Source: Candidatus Accumulibacter propinquus
GTDB taxonomy: Bacteria; Pseudomonadota; Gammaproteobacteria; Burkholderiales; Rhodocyclaceae
Assembly (NCBI GenBank): GCA_016714935.1
Contig: JADKBU010000052.1
Coordinates: forward strand, 1-40,124
DNA: 40,124 nucleotides
Direction of reading: 5' to 3'
Position numbers and translations under genes: made by a program. The notes beneath the pieces are model-generated. The model had not been told where the DNA came from, searched no databases, and saw nothing but the letters and a program-made list of their open reading frames with translations. Below, in pieces: positions 16,366 to 24,530 of this stretch. The number at the start of each line of letters is the position of its first letter. The stretch's first letter is position 1.

Positions 16366-17298
16366 TCACTCCGCTTCCGGCGATGCGCGCGTTTCACCGC
16401 ACAGGCCCCAGTACCGGGGGTTACCAAAAGTGATCTTGAGTTGGTCAATGAACAAGCGCACCCGCAAGGGCAAGTGCCGTCGCTGCGGAAAAACCGCGTA
16501 GATGCCGACGGCTGGTGCGGCGTAATCGTCGAGCACGGAAACCAGCAGGCCATGGCGCAGATCGTCGCCGACTTCCCACATCGATCGCCAGGCCAGACCC
16601 TTGCCGGCCAGTGCCCAGGCATGCAACACGGCGCCGTCGTTGCACTCGAAAGTTCCCGAAACCTTGATATTCGCCACTTCTCCACCCGGCGTCTGACGTA
16701 GTGCCCAGCCACGCTGCTGGCCAAGGGACAGGCAGTTGTGGGTCGCCAGTTCGGCCGGCGTACGTGGGACGTGGTGCGCTGCAAGGTAAGCGGGACTGGC
16801 GACCACGACCCGGTGCATCTCGCCGAGCTTGTTGCTCGCCAGGCTCGAATCGGCCATTTCGCCGATGCGTACGGCACAGTCCACCCCCTCGTTGAGCAGA
16901 TCGACCAGACGATCCGTCAGATCGAGCCGTACCGTGATATCGGGATTGGCGAGCATGAAGGCCGCTACTTGCGGCGCCACATGACGGCGCCCGAAACCTG
17001 CGGGGGCAGACACCTTGAGATGACCACTGGCGCGAATGCCGCCGAGCGAAACCGCCGCTTCGGCGTTTGCCAGGTCGTTGAGAATCCGTTGACAGTCCTC
17101 GAGAAATGCCTGTCCTTCGAAAGTCAGCGACAGTTTGCGCGTCGAGCGCAGCAGCAGCTTGACGCCCAGGCGTGCCTCAAGGGCATCTAGACGGCGCCCG
17201 ATCACCGCCGGGGTAATCCCTTCAAGCTGTGCCGCGGCCGAAAGACTGCCACGTGTTGCCGAGTTGACGAACGCTTCGATTTGCTTGATGTGATCCAC
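16366..17298 (-). CDS. LysR-family transcriptional regulator
   Basis: A 310-residue LysR regulator. The N-terminal winged helix-turn-helix is clear (MDHIKQIEAFVNSATRGSLS, then AAQLEGITPAVIGRRLDALEARLGV), followed by LLLRSTRKLSLTFEGQAFL and a substrate-binding effector domain from about residue 90 (GHLKVSAPAGFGRRHVAP, DLTDRLVDLLNEGVDCAVRIG). It starts with GTG at 17298 without an obvious ribosome site. It is divergent from malate synthase A across a 116-bp AT-rich gap that carries a LysR-type dyad, so it likely controls aceB and itself, perhaps in response to acetate or glyoxylate-cycle metabolites. That link is inferred from orientation only. Confidence 0.93.
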   Translation of the reverse strand: MDHIKQIEAFVNSATRGSLSAAAQLEGITPAVIGRRLDALEARLGVKLLLRSTRKLSLTFEGQAFLEDCQRILNDLANAEAAVSLGGIRASGHLKVSAPAGFGRRHVAPQVAAFMLANPDITVRLDLTDRLVDLLNEGVDCAVRIGEMADSSLASNKLGEMHRVVVASPAYLAAHHVPRTPAELATHNCLSLGQQRGWALRQTPGGEVANIKVSGTFECNDGAVLHAWALAGKGLAWRSMWEVGDDLRHGLLVSVLDDYAAPAVGIYAVFPQRRHLPLRVRLFIDQLKITFGNPRYWGLCGETRASPEAE

Positions 17299-17324
17299 TG
17301 GTTTATTCGATACCTGAAGTAAAA

Positions 17325-17346
17325 GATCAATTGATTTTAATCGATC
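17325..17346. promoter_or_regulatory. Inverted repeat, probable LysR operator between lysR-type gene and aceB
   Basis: GATCAATT (17325-17332) and AATCGATC (17339-17346) are inverted arms matching at 7 of 8 positions around a 6-bp centre, in the AT-rich gap between the divergent genes. A nearby TTTAATAAGAT at about 17365-17375 could be the -10 region for aceB. LysR regulators typically bind such T-N11-A dyads. Confidence 0.5.
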
Positions 17347-17414
17347 TTATCTTCCACTACGGCATTTAATAAGATCCTTGCACCGCACCATAACCCATCG
17401 CCAGGAGCCATCAC

Positions 17415-19013
17415 ATGAGCCTCACGCTGCCCGCCGGAATGCAGATCAGCGCGCCGATCCAAGCCGGTTACGAAACCATCCTCACCCCCGCAGCGCTGGC
17501 TCTGGTCGCCAAGCTGCACCGCGCTTTCGAAGGTCGCCGTCAGGAATTGCTGCAAGCACGGATCGCCCGCCAGGCGCGCATCGACGCCGGCGAGATGCCC
17601 GACTTCTTGCCGGAAACGCGGCACATCCGCGAAGGCGACTGGAAGATTTCCCCGTTGCCGAAGGCTCTTGAACGCCGCCGTACCGAAATCACCGGACCAG
17701 TCGAAGCGAAAATGATCATCAACGCCTACAACTCGGGCGCCGATTCGTACATGAGCGACTTCGAGGACTCCAACAGCCCGAAGTGGGACAACCAGATCCA
17801 GGGCCAGGTCAACCTCTACAAGGCGATCCGCCGCCAGCTTTCCTTCATCAACGAGGCCGGTAAGGAATACACCCTCAACGACAAGATCGCCACACTGCAA
17901 ATACGGCCGCGCGGTTGGCACCTGGACGAAAAACACGTCACCGTTGACGGACAACGCGTTTCCGGCGGCATCTTCGACTTCGCGCTGGTCTTCTTCCACA
18001 ACGCCCACGAACAGATAGCGCGCGGTGCAGGCCCCTTCTACTACCTGCCGAAGATGGAGTCGCATCTCGAAGCGCGCCTGTGGAACGACATCTTCATCAT
18101 GGCCCAGGAGCACATCGATCTGCCGCGGGGAACGATCAAGGCCACGGTGCTGGTCGAGACGATCCTCGCCACCTTCGAGATGGAGGAAATTCTCTACGAA
18201 CTGCGCGACCACTCTGCCGGCCTCAACGCCGGCCGCTGGGACTACATCTTTTCATGCATCAAGAAGTTCAAGAAGAACGCGGATTTCTGCCTCGCCAACC
18301 GCGGGGCAATTACCATGGAAGTCCCCTTCATGCGCAGCTACGCCCTGCAGTTGGTCAAGATCTGCCACAAGCGCGGGGCACCGGCGATGGGTGGCATGAG
18401 TGCCCTGATTCCGATCAAGAACGATCCGGTAGCCAATGAAAAGGCGCTCGCCGGTATCCGCCACGACAAGACGCGTGATGCCAATGACGGTTTTGACGGC
18501 GGTTGGGTGGCCCACCCAGGACTGGTCGCGATTGCCGGCGAGGAATTTCAGAAGGTGCTCGGCGAGCGCCCCAACCAGTGGGAGAAGCAGCGCGACGAAT
18601 CGTTTACCGCCGCCGACTTCCTCAACTTCCAGCCTTCGCAACCGATCACCGAAGCCGGCGTGCGCAACAACATCAACGTCGGCATCCACTACCTGGGTAG
18701 CTGGCTGGCCGGTAACGGTTGCGTGCCCATCCACAACCTGATGGAAGACGCCGCCACCGCCGAGATCTCGCGCTCGCAGGTCTGGCAGTGGGTGGTGTCC
18801 CCGAAAGGTGTTCTCGACGACGGCCGCAAGGTCACTGCCGAGATGGTCCGCGGCATGATCGCCGAGGAACTGCTCAAGGTGAAAGCGACGGTCAGCGCCC
18901 AGGGTGAAGATACCGCGACCTACGATCAGGCGGCGGTCATCTTCGACAGGATGTCGCTGACCCCGGAATACCCCGAGTTCCTGACCCTGCCGTTGTACGA
19001 GGCGATGGACTGA
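17415..19013 (+). CDS. aceB: Malate synthase A
   Basis: A 532-residue malate synthase of the A type, close to the E. coli length. LQIRPRGWHLDEKH (161-174) contains the catalytic Arg. The block NLMEDAATAEISRSQVWQW at 441-459 includes Asp445 in the position of the catalytic Asp of E. coli AceB. Acidic metal ligands lie in between (ATVLVETILATFEMEEILYEL). It condenses glyoxylate with acetyl-CoA to malate, the second step of the glyoxylate shunt. AGGAG 11 bp before the ATG is a strong start. Isocitrate lyase is not in the window. Growth on acetate or stored polyesters would need this enzyme. Confidence 0.97.
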   Translation: MSLTLPAGMQISAPIQAGYETILTPAALALVAKLHRAFEGRRQELLQARIARQARIDAGEMPDFLPETRHIREGDWKISPLPKALERRRTEITGPVEAKMIINAYNSGADSYMSDFEDSNSPKWDNQIQGQVNLYKAIRRQLSFINEAGKEYTLNDKIATLQIRPRGWHLDEKHVTVDGQRVSGGIFDFALVFFHNAHEQIARGAGPFYYLPKMESHLEARLWNDIFIMAQEHIDLPRGTIKATVLVETILATFEMEEILYELRDHSAGLNAGRWDYIFSCIKKFKKNADFCLANRGAITMEVPFMRSYALQLVKICHKRGAPAMGGMSALIPIKNDPVANEKALAGIRHDKTRDANDGFDGGWVAHPGLVAIAGEEFQKVLGERPNQWEKQRDESFTAADFLNFQPSQPITEAGVRNNINVGIHYLGSWLAGNGCVPIHNLMEDAATAEISRSQVWQWVVSPKGVLDDGRKVTAEMVRGMIAEELLKVKATVSAQGEDTATYDQAAVIFDRMSLTPEYPEFLTLPLYEAMD

Positions 19014-19024
19014 TTGTCCCCGGT

Positions 19025-19054
19025 GCTTGCCGGTCGGAAGCCAGGCCGGCAAGC
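19025..19054. terminator. GC-rich hairpin after aceB
   Basis: GCTTGCCGG (19025-19033) and CCGGCAAGC (19046-19054) are perfect 9-bp inverted arms with a 12-base loop, 12 bp after the aceB stop and between convergent genes. There is no T-run on either side, so intrinsic termination is likely weak; it may protect mRNA ends. Confidence 0.45.
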
Positions 19055-19094
19055 GCGTGCGGGAGGCTGGCGGGAGCCGCGTGGCAGTTCGTCG

Positions 19095-20198
19095 TCAGGA
19101 AGACGCGCCGAGGGCCTTGGCGCGCAAGGCGCTGAGCTCCAGGCTGGCGGTGTCGGGTGAAACCTGAGTGGGCCAGCCTTGCAGATGCTGGGCGACAATG
19201 TCGGCCAGTGCGTGAATCCAGTCATCACGCTCGTTGAGGCAGGGCAGATAAAAGAACTCCTTGCCGCCGGCGCGCAGGAACTCGCACTTGCCTTCGATGG
19301 CGATTTCTTCGAGCGTTTCGAGGCAGTCTGCCGGAAAACCGGGACAAATCGCATCGATCCGCCGCACCCCCTGCGCGGCGAGGGCCTGGAGCGTTGGCGC
19401 GGTGTAGGGCTGCAGCCACTGCGCACGTCCGAAACGCGACTGGAAACAGATCTGGTACTGCTCCGGACCCAGACCCAGTGCCTCGGCCAGCATGCGGCCG
19501 GTTTTCTGGCACTCGCAGTGATAGGGGTCGCCCTTGTCCAGCGTGTAGCGCGGCAGTCCATGGAAGCTCATGAGCAGGCGATAGGAACTGTCCGGCCGCC
19601 GGTGGCTGGTCCAGTGCTCGCGAACACTGGCTGCAAGTGCTGCGATGTAGCCCGGATGATCAGCAAAACTCCTGACGGTCCGTATTTCCGGCTGGTTGCG
19701 TACCCTCTTCAGCCAGGCGCCGGCCGCGTCGAGGGCGGTGGCGGTGGTGCTGGCGGCGTATTGTGGATAGAGGGGCAGCAGCAGGATGCGGCTACAGCCT
19801 TCGGCCTTGAGGCGGGAAAGCGTAGCCGGAATCGACGGCTCACCGTAACGCATCGCGTAGTCGACCAGCACCCGCTGCCCGGCTTGTCCGAGAAAACCTC
19901 GCAACAGCTTGGCCTGGCGTTCGACATGAATCTTTAGCGGCGAGCCCTCGGGAGTCCACACCGACGCGTATTTTTCGGCCGACCGTCGGGGTCGAATGTT
20001 GAGAATGATGCCGTTCAGGATCAGCCACCAGATGGGGCGCGGGATCTCGACGACGCGTGGGTCGGAAAGGAATTCCTTCAGATAGGCGCGCACCGCCTGC
20101 GTGTTCGGCGCCGCCGGCGTCCCCAGGTTGATCAGCAGCACCGCGGTCAGAGCGGGCGAACCGTGGCGGTAGGCCGGCTCCGGAAGGTAGCGTGGCAT
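19095..20198 (-). CDS. hemH: Ferrochelatase
   Basis: A 367-residue protoporphyrin ferrochelatase. It has the start motif AVLLINLGTPAAP (19-31), SPLKIHVERQAKLL, YAMRYGEPSIP, LLPLYPQYAASTT and the catalytic His213 in MSFHGLPRY, then the CPGFPADCLETLEEI signature. It inserts ferrous iron into protoporphyrin IX, the last step of haem synthesis, at the inner face of the membrane. ATG 20198 overlaps the hrcA stop by one base (TGATG), which fixes the start and implies translational coupling with hrcA. Linking haem synthesis to a heat-shock repressor in one transcript is common in betaproteobacteria. Confidence 0.97.
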   Translation of the reverse strand: MPRYLPEPAYRHGSPALTAVLLINLGTPAAPNTQAVRAYLKEFLSDPRVVEIPRPIWWLILNGIILNIRPRRSAEKYASVWTPEGSPLKIHVERQAKLLRGFLGQAGQRVLVDYAMRYGEPSIPATLSRLKAEGCSRILLLPLYPQYAASTTATALDAAGAWLKRVRNQPEIRTVRSFADHPGYIAALAASVREHWTSHRRPDSSYRLLMSFHGLPRYTLDKGDPYHCECQKTGRMLAEALGLGPEQYQICFQSRFGRAQWLQPYTAPTLQALAAQGVRRIDAICPGFPADCLETLEEIAIEGKCEFLRAGGKEFFYLPCLNERDDWIHALADIVAQHLQGWPTQVSPDTASLELSALRAKALGASS

Positions 20199-21226
20199 CA
20201 GCAGTTGGCCTGGAAAGTGAGTGCCGAAGAAAGCAGCTTGGCGGTGATCTCGACGATCGGGATCACTCGCTCGTAGGCCATGCGGGTGGGGCCGATGACG
20301 CCTACCGAACCGACCACCTGGCCGTCAACCTCGTAGGGAGCGGTGACCACGCTGCATTCGTCCAGAGGAGCCAGTCCCGATTCACCGCCGATGAAGATTT
20401 GCACCCCATCGGCGCGCTTCGAAAGGTCAAGCAACTGCATCAGCGCGGTGCGCTGTTCGAAGAGGTCGAACAACTCGCGAAGGCGCCGCATGTTGGAGGA
20501 AAATTCCTCGACTTCGAGCAGGTTACGCTCACCCGAGATGACATATCGGTCGCCTGGCCCCTTCATCGCCTCGTCGCCGGCGGCCAGCGCCGCCGTCATC
20601 AGCGCCTGCAAGTCACCGCGCAACTCGCGCAATTCTTCCTGGACGCGGGAATGGATATGCTCGAAGTCATGGCCGACAAAATGCTGATTCAGATAGTTGG
20701 TGGCGGTGACCAGTTCGGACGGGGTATAGGAGCGCCCGGGGAAAAGCAGGCGATTCTGTACGTCGCCATCCGATGTCACCAGGATCAGCAGCAGGCGCCT
20801 CTCCGAGAGAGTGACGAACTCCATCTGGCGGATCTTCGGAGCCATTCGTCGCGGCGTCAGGACGATGCCTGCAAAATGCGTCAGCCCGGAAAGGAGATGC
20901 GAGGCATTGCTGATCAGTTGCCGCGGCTGCGAAGGGAGCAATTGCCCCTCGATGGCGTCAAGCTTTTCCTTTTCGAGCGGTTTGACGGTAAGCAGGCTAT
21001 CGACGAAGAAGCGGTAACCCCGCGATGTCGGTACGCGCCCTGCGGAAGTGTGCGGGCTGGCAATCAGCCCAATATCTTCGAGGTCGGCCATGACATTACG
21101 CACCGTCGCCGCCGAAAGGTCCAGGCCTGAATACCTGGACAAGGCGCGCGAGCCAACTGGTTGCCCTTCCGCAATGTAGCGTTCGATCAGGGTCTTCAGG
21201 AGGGTTCTGGCACGGTCGTCGAGCAT
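20198..21226 (-). CDS. hrcA: Heat-inducible transcription repressor HrcA
   Basis: A 342-residue HrcA. The N-terminal winged helix is typical (LLKTLIERYIAEGQPVGSRAL, then GLDLSAATVRNVMADLEDIGL and SPHTSAGRVPTSRGYRFFVDSL), followed by the GAF-like regulatory domain (LVTSDGDVQNRLL) and the C-terminal GSVGVIGPTRMAYERVIPIVE. HrcA binds CIRCE operators at groE and dnaK operons and needs GroEL to fold. I see no CIRCE element in this window, so its targets are elsewhere. It is followed by hemH with overlapping stop and start, and is divergent from nadK across 75 bp, the usual arrangement. Confidence 0.98.
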   Translation of the reverse strand: MLDDRARTLLKTLIERYIAEGQPVGSRALSRYSGLDLSAATVRNVMADLEDIGLIASPHTSAGRVPTSRGYRFFVDSLLTVKPLEKEKLDAIEGQLLPSQPRQLISNASHLLSGLTHFAGIVLTPRRMAPKIRQMEFVTLSERRLLLILVTSDGDVQNRLLFPGRSYTPSELVTATNYLNQHFVGHDFEHIHSRVQEELRELRGDLQALMTAALAAGDEAMKGPGDRYVISGERNLLEVEEFSSNMRRLRELFDLFEQRTALMQLLDLSKRADGVQIFIGGESGLAPLDECSVVTAPYEVDGQVVGSVGVIGPTRMAYERVIPIVEITAKLLSSALTFQANC

Positions 21227-21301
21227 GGCTCCGATTCTACAAAAAATCCTTCCCGCACGGGGCGGCGCGGAAGCAAGCTGAATTGTGGTTTAATTCGTCC
21301 C

Positions 21302-22228
21302 ATGAACAACGCCTTTCCTCAAGCCTCGGCTGATTGCGCGCCTCTCCCCAGGACGATAGCGCTGGTCGGAAAGTACCACAGTCCGGAGATTGCCGAGTCG
21401 ACTCGTTTGCTCGCCAAGTACCTGCATGAGCGCGGCATGACCGTACTGATCGAGGAAGAGACCGCGCGCAACGTGGTTTCGCACCTTGACCTCGGGAGTT
21501 GGGCCAGCGGCGGTTTCGCCTGGCTCGGGGCACACGCCGACATCGCCATCGTCATCGGCGGTGACGGCACCATGCTCAATGCTGCACGCCAGCTTGCCCG
21601 CTATCGCGTACCGCTGGTCGGCGTCAACCAGGGGCGCCTCGGTTTCATGACCGACATTGCGCGTGCCGACATGCTGACCTGCCTGGACGACCTCCTCGAC
21701 GGCAAGTTCATTCCCGAAACGCGCATGCTCCTCGATGCGGAAATCGTGCGCGACGAGCGTGGTGTCGTTTCCAACCTGGCGTTGAACGACGTGGTCGTCG
21801 ACAAGGGTGCCATCGGGCGGATGATCGAATTCGAACTCTTCATCGATGGCGAGTTCATCTACCACCTGCGCTCCGACGGCTTGATCGTGGCCACATCGAC
21901 CGGCTCGACAGCCTATTCGCTGTCCGCCAACGGCCCGATTCTGCATCCGCAGGTCTCGGCCATCGCTCTGGTGCCACTCTGCCCGCATGCCCTGACCAAT
22001 CGGCCGATCCTGGTTGGCGACCGCAACGAGATCGAGATCCGGATTGTTAACGCAACGGATTCGCGTGCCCATTTCGATGGTCAAGTGACGGCTGATCTGC
22101 GGAACGGGGATGTCGTGCGTATCCGCCGCTCCGAATACTCGATCTGTTTCCTGCATCCACCGGGCTACAGTTACTTCGCCATGCTCCGCCAAAAGCTGCA
22201 CTGGAGCGAGCGGCCCAAGGGTCATTAG
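21302..22228 (+). CDS. nadK: NAD kinase
   Basis: A 308-residue NAD kinase. It carries the GGDGTML motif at 86-92 with catalytic Asp88, VGVNQGRLGFMTDI, the conserved NE/ND pair in NLALNDVVVDKG, LRSDGLIVATSTGSTAYSLSANG and the C-terminal NRPILVGDRNEI and FDGQ. It phosphorylates NAD to NADP with ATP or polyphosphate. An ATG at 21302 is chosen over an in-frame extension to 21161, which would overlap the divergent hrcA gene. recN begins 23 bp after the stop, so the two form a transcription unit. Confidence 0.97.
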   Translation: MNNAFPQASADCAPLPRTIALVGKYHSPEIAESTRLLAKYLHERGMTVLIEEETARNVVSHLDLGSWASGGFAWLGAHADIAIVIGGDGTMLNAARQLARYRVPLVGVNQGRLGFMTDIARADMLTCLDDLLDGKFIPETRMLLDAEIVRDERGVVSNLALNDVVVDKGAIGRMIEFELFIDGEFIYHLRSDGLIVATSTGSTAYSLSANGPILHPQVSAIALVPLCPHALTNRPILVGDRNEIEIRIVNATDSRAHFDGQVTADLRNGDVVRIRRSEYSICFLHPPGYSYFAMLRQKLHWSERPKGH

Positions 22229-22251
22229 ACCATTCTGGCAACGGCCATATC

Positions 22252-23907
22252 ATGCTGTGTCGTTTGACAATTCGCGACTTCGTCCTGGTTGACCGGCTTG
22301 AACTCGATTTTCAGGCGGGATTCGGCACGCTGACCGGTGAAACCGGCGCCGGCAAGTCGATCCTGGTCGACGCCTTGGCGTTCGCCCTGGGCGATCGCGC
22401 CGACGCCAGTCTCATTCGGGCCGGCAGCGAACGTGCGGAAGTGAATGCCGAGTTTGACCTTGCCGTTGCCCCTGCTGCGGCGGACTGGTTGCGGGCGCAC
22501 GACCTGGATGCGCAGGGCGTGCTGCTCCTGCGTCGCGTCCTGGATGCCAACGGCCGTTCGCGCGCCTATCTTAACGGCTCGCCGGTGACCGTCCAGCAGT
22601 TGCGTGAAGTGGCCGAATCGCTGGTCGATATTCATGGCCAGCACGCCCACCAATCGCTGTTGCGGAGCGAAGCGCAGCGCGCTCTGCTCGATTCGCATGC
22701 AGCGCTCGAGCCGCTGCTGGCAGAGGTTGCCGGCGCCTGGCGCCAATGGCGTGAAGCCAGGACCCTGCTCGACGCCGCCAGCAACGGGCTCGAGGCTCTG
22801 GCCATCGAGCGCGAGCAACTGTCTTGGCAGGTCCGCGAACTACAGACTCTCGGCTTCTCGACCGAGGAATGGCTCACGCTCAACGAGGAGCACCAGCGTC
22901 TGGCGCACGCCGCTAGCCTCGTCGAGGGCGCCCAGTCCTCGCTACAGGTGTTGGCCGAAGGCGACTCCGCGTGTGAGGCGCAGGTCGCTGGCGTAGCCCA
23001 TCGTCTGCAGGACCTGTCCGAATACGATCCGGCGTTGTCGGAAATTGCCGCCTTGGTGCAGTCCGCCCAAGCGGAGCTTGCAGAGGCAATATCCGCCTTG
23101 CGCCGTTACGCCGACCGTGTTGAACTCGACCCGCAGCGTCTGGCCGAAGCAGAGCGGCGTATCGACGCGGTTCTCGGCTGCGCCCGGAAGTTCCGCTGCA
23201 GTCCCGTGGAACTTCCGGCATTGCTGGTTCGCTGGCAGGAGCGATTGACCATCGTCGGCCAGGCGGCCGACATTGCCGCCCTGGAGCAACGCGTTGCCGC
23301 AGCACGCGCGCAATATGAACAACTGGCGCAGCAGCTCTCGGGCCAGCGCGCCAAGGCCGCCGCGGCGCTTGGCCGCGACGTCAGTCAGGTGATGCAGCAA
23401 CTGGCATTGGGCGGAGGTCGCTTCGAGGTCGGCTTGCTGCCGGTTGACGGGGGCAATGCTGCCGGGATGGAGCAGATCGAGTTTCGTATTGCCGGTCTGG
23501 CCGGCAGCGAGCCACGGTCTCTGGCCAAGGTGGCTTCAGGTGGCGAACTGTCGCGTATCAGTCTCGCCATTCAGGTCGTAGCCAGTCAGGCAGCGAGAGT
23601 CCCGACGTTGATCTTTGACGAAGTGGATGTCGGTATCGGCGGCGGAGTCGCCGAGGTCGTCGGTCGTTTACTGCGCGAGTTGGGAGCCGAACGGCAAGTC
23701 CTTTGTGTCACCCACCTACCACAGGTGGCGGCACGCGCCAACTGGCAGTGGCAGGTGAGCAAGGTCGCTGTCGCCGATCAGCTTCGCAGCCATGTCGCCA
23801 CGCTTACCGGGGAAGCCCGGGTCGAAGAAATCGCCCGCATGCTCGGAGGTGTCGAGATCACGGCGATTACCCGCCAGCATGCAAGGGAGATGTTGAAACT
23901 GTCCTGA
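22252..23907 (+). CDS. recN: DNA repair protein RecN
   Basis: A 551-residue SMC-like ATPase: MLCRLTIRDFVLVDRLELDF, Walker A GETGAGKS (29-36), the HGQHAHQSLL block, a long coiled-coil middle (about 160-360, rich in Leu, Ala, Gln, Glu) and the C-terminal ABC signature LAKVASGGELSRISLAIQV, Walker B LIFDEVDVGIGG and VTHLPQVAA. It acts in double-strand break repair with RecA and is usually LexA-controlled; I see no clear SOS box directly before nadK or recN here. Co-transcription with nadK is the standard betaproteobacterial order. Confidence 0.98.
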   Translation: MLCRLTIRDFVLVDRLELDFQAGFGTLTGETGAGKSILVDALAFALGDRADASLIRAGSERAEVNAEFDLAVAPAAADWLRAHDLDAQGVLLLRRVLDANGRSRAYLNGSPVTVQQLREVAESLVDIHGQHAHQSLLRSEAQRALLDSHAALEPLLAEVAGAWRQWREARTLLDAASNGLEALAIEREQLSWQVRELQTLGFSTEEWLTLNEEHQRLAHAASLVEGAQSSLQVLAEGDSACEAQVAGVAHRLQDLSEYDPALSEIAALVQSAQAELAEAISALRRYADRVELDPQRLAEAERRIDAVLGCARKFRCSPVELPALLVRWQERLTIVGQAADIAALEQRVAAARAQYEQLAQQLSGQRAKAAAALGRDVSQVMQQLALGGGRFEVGLLPVDGGNAAGMEQIEFRIAGLAGSEPRSLAKVASGGELSRISLAIQVVASQAARVPTLIFDEVDVGIGGGVAEVVGRLLRELGAERQVLCVTHLPQVAARANWQWQVSKVAVADQLRSHVATLTGEARVEEIARMLGGVEITAITRQHAREMLKLS

Positions 23908-23981
23908 TCAGCACGCGGCCGGACAGCGCGCGTGTCGAGTCGGTACCCTAAACGACTTCTGCGCGCCCAAACCGACGCGAA

Positions 23982-24287
23982 TCAAATGGGCTTCTTGAGC
24001 TTGCTCCGGGCCGCTTTCCGGAGGGTCTTGAAGAGTTCGGGGTCTTCTGCCTTCAGGTACTCGACGACCTCGAAGTCTTCGCGTTTCAGGCGCTGAATGT
24101 CGATCTGCTCCACATGCACGAGCCGCAGCAGTTCACGCACCGGCTTGGGCATGTTGCGGCCGCTTTCATAGCGGGAACCGCCACTCTGCGTTACGCCAAT
24201 CTTCGACCAGAACTGTTGCTGATTCAAACCCAGCTTGCGGCGGATTTCTCGTGGATCGACTCTCTCAACGACTTTGACGGTGCTCAT
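23982..24287 (-). CDS. XRE-family helix-turn-helix regulator
   Basis: A 101-residue protein with a Cro/C1-type helix-turn-helix at about residues 12-50 (PREIRRKLGLNQQQFWSKIGVTQSGGSRYESGRNMP) and an acidic-then-basic helical tail ending ARSKLKKPI. It is small, lacks a sensor domain, and is not next to a toxin gene, so it is probably a simple repressor rather than an antitoxin. A good promoter lies about 95 bp upstream (24382-24409). It is convergent with recN and divergent from lysC. Its target is unknown; self-control or action on lysC is possible. Confidence 0.88.
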   Translation of the reverse strand: MSTVKVVERVDPREIRRKLGLNQQQFWSKIGVTQSGGSRYESGRNMPKPVRELLRLVHVEQIDIQRLKREDFEVVEYLKAEDPELFKTLRKAARSKLKKPI

Positions 24288-24381
24288 GGCTGTCCTTTCT
24301 TACAATTGCCCCAAATGAACCAGCAAGAAGCCGACTTCCTGCCAGAGATCCACACCATATGACTCTGGTAATGCACGGCAC

Positions 24382-24409
24382 ACTATAAGCGATTCATCCA
24401 GAATTGCAA
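24382..24409 (-). promoter_or_regulatory. Sigma-70 promoter for the XRE regulator gene
   Basis: On the reverse strand, TTGCAA (24409-24404) is followed after 16 bp by TATAGT (24387-24382), close to TTGACA/TATAAT. It would give a leader of about 90 nt before ATG 24287. Confidence 0.55.
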
Positions 24410-24468
24410 GTGGCATTCTAATAGAACATCTGGCTAATGCCGATCGGCTCATCCGGGGCGGCGTTCCT

Positions 24469-24498
24469 TTGCCGTAACATCAGGCAATGCTTTAGAAT
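24469..24498 (+). promoter_or_regulatory. Candidate sigma-70 promoter for lysC
   Basis: TTGCCG (24469-24474), an 18-bp spacer and TAGAAT (24493-24498), 32 bp before the lysC ATG at 24531. The -10 is good and the -35 moderate. Confidence 0.45.
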
Positions 24499-24530
24499 AC
24501 AGGCTTTTTCGGTTTTCAACTGGATTTGGC

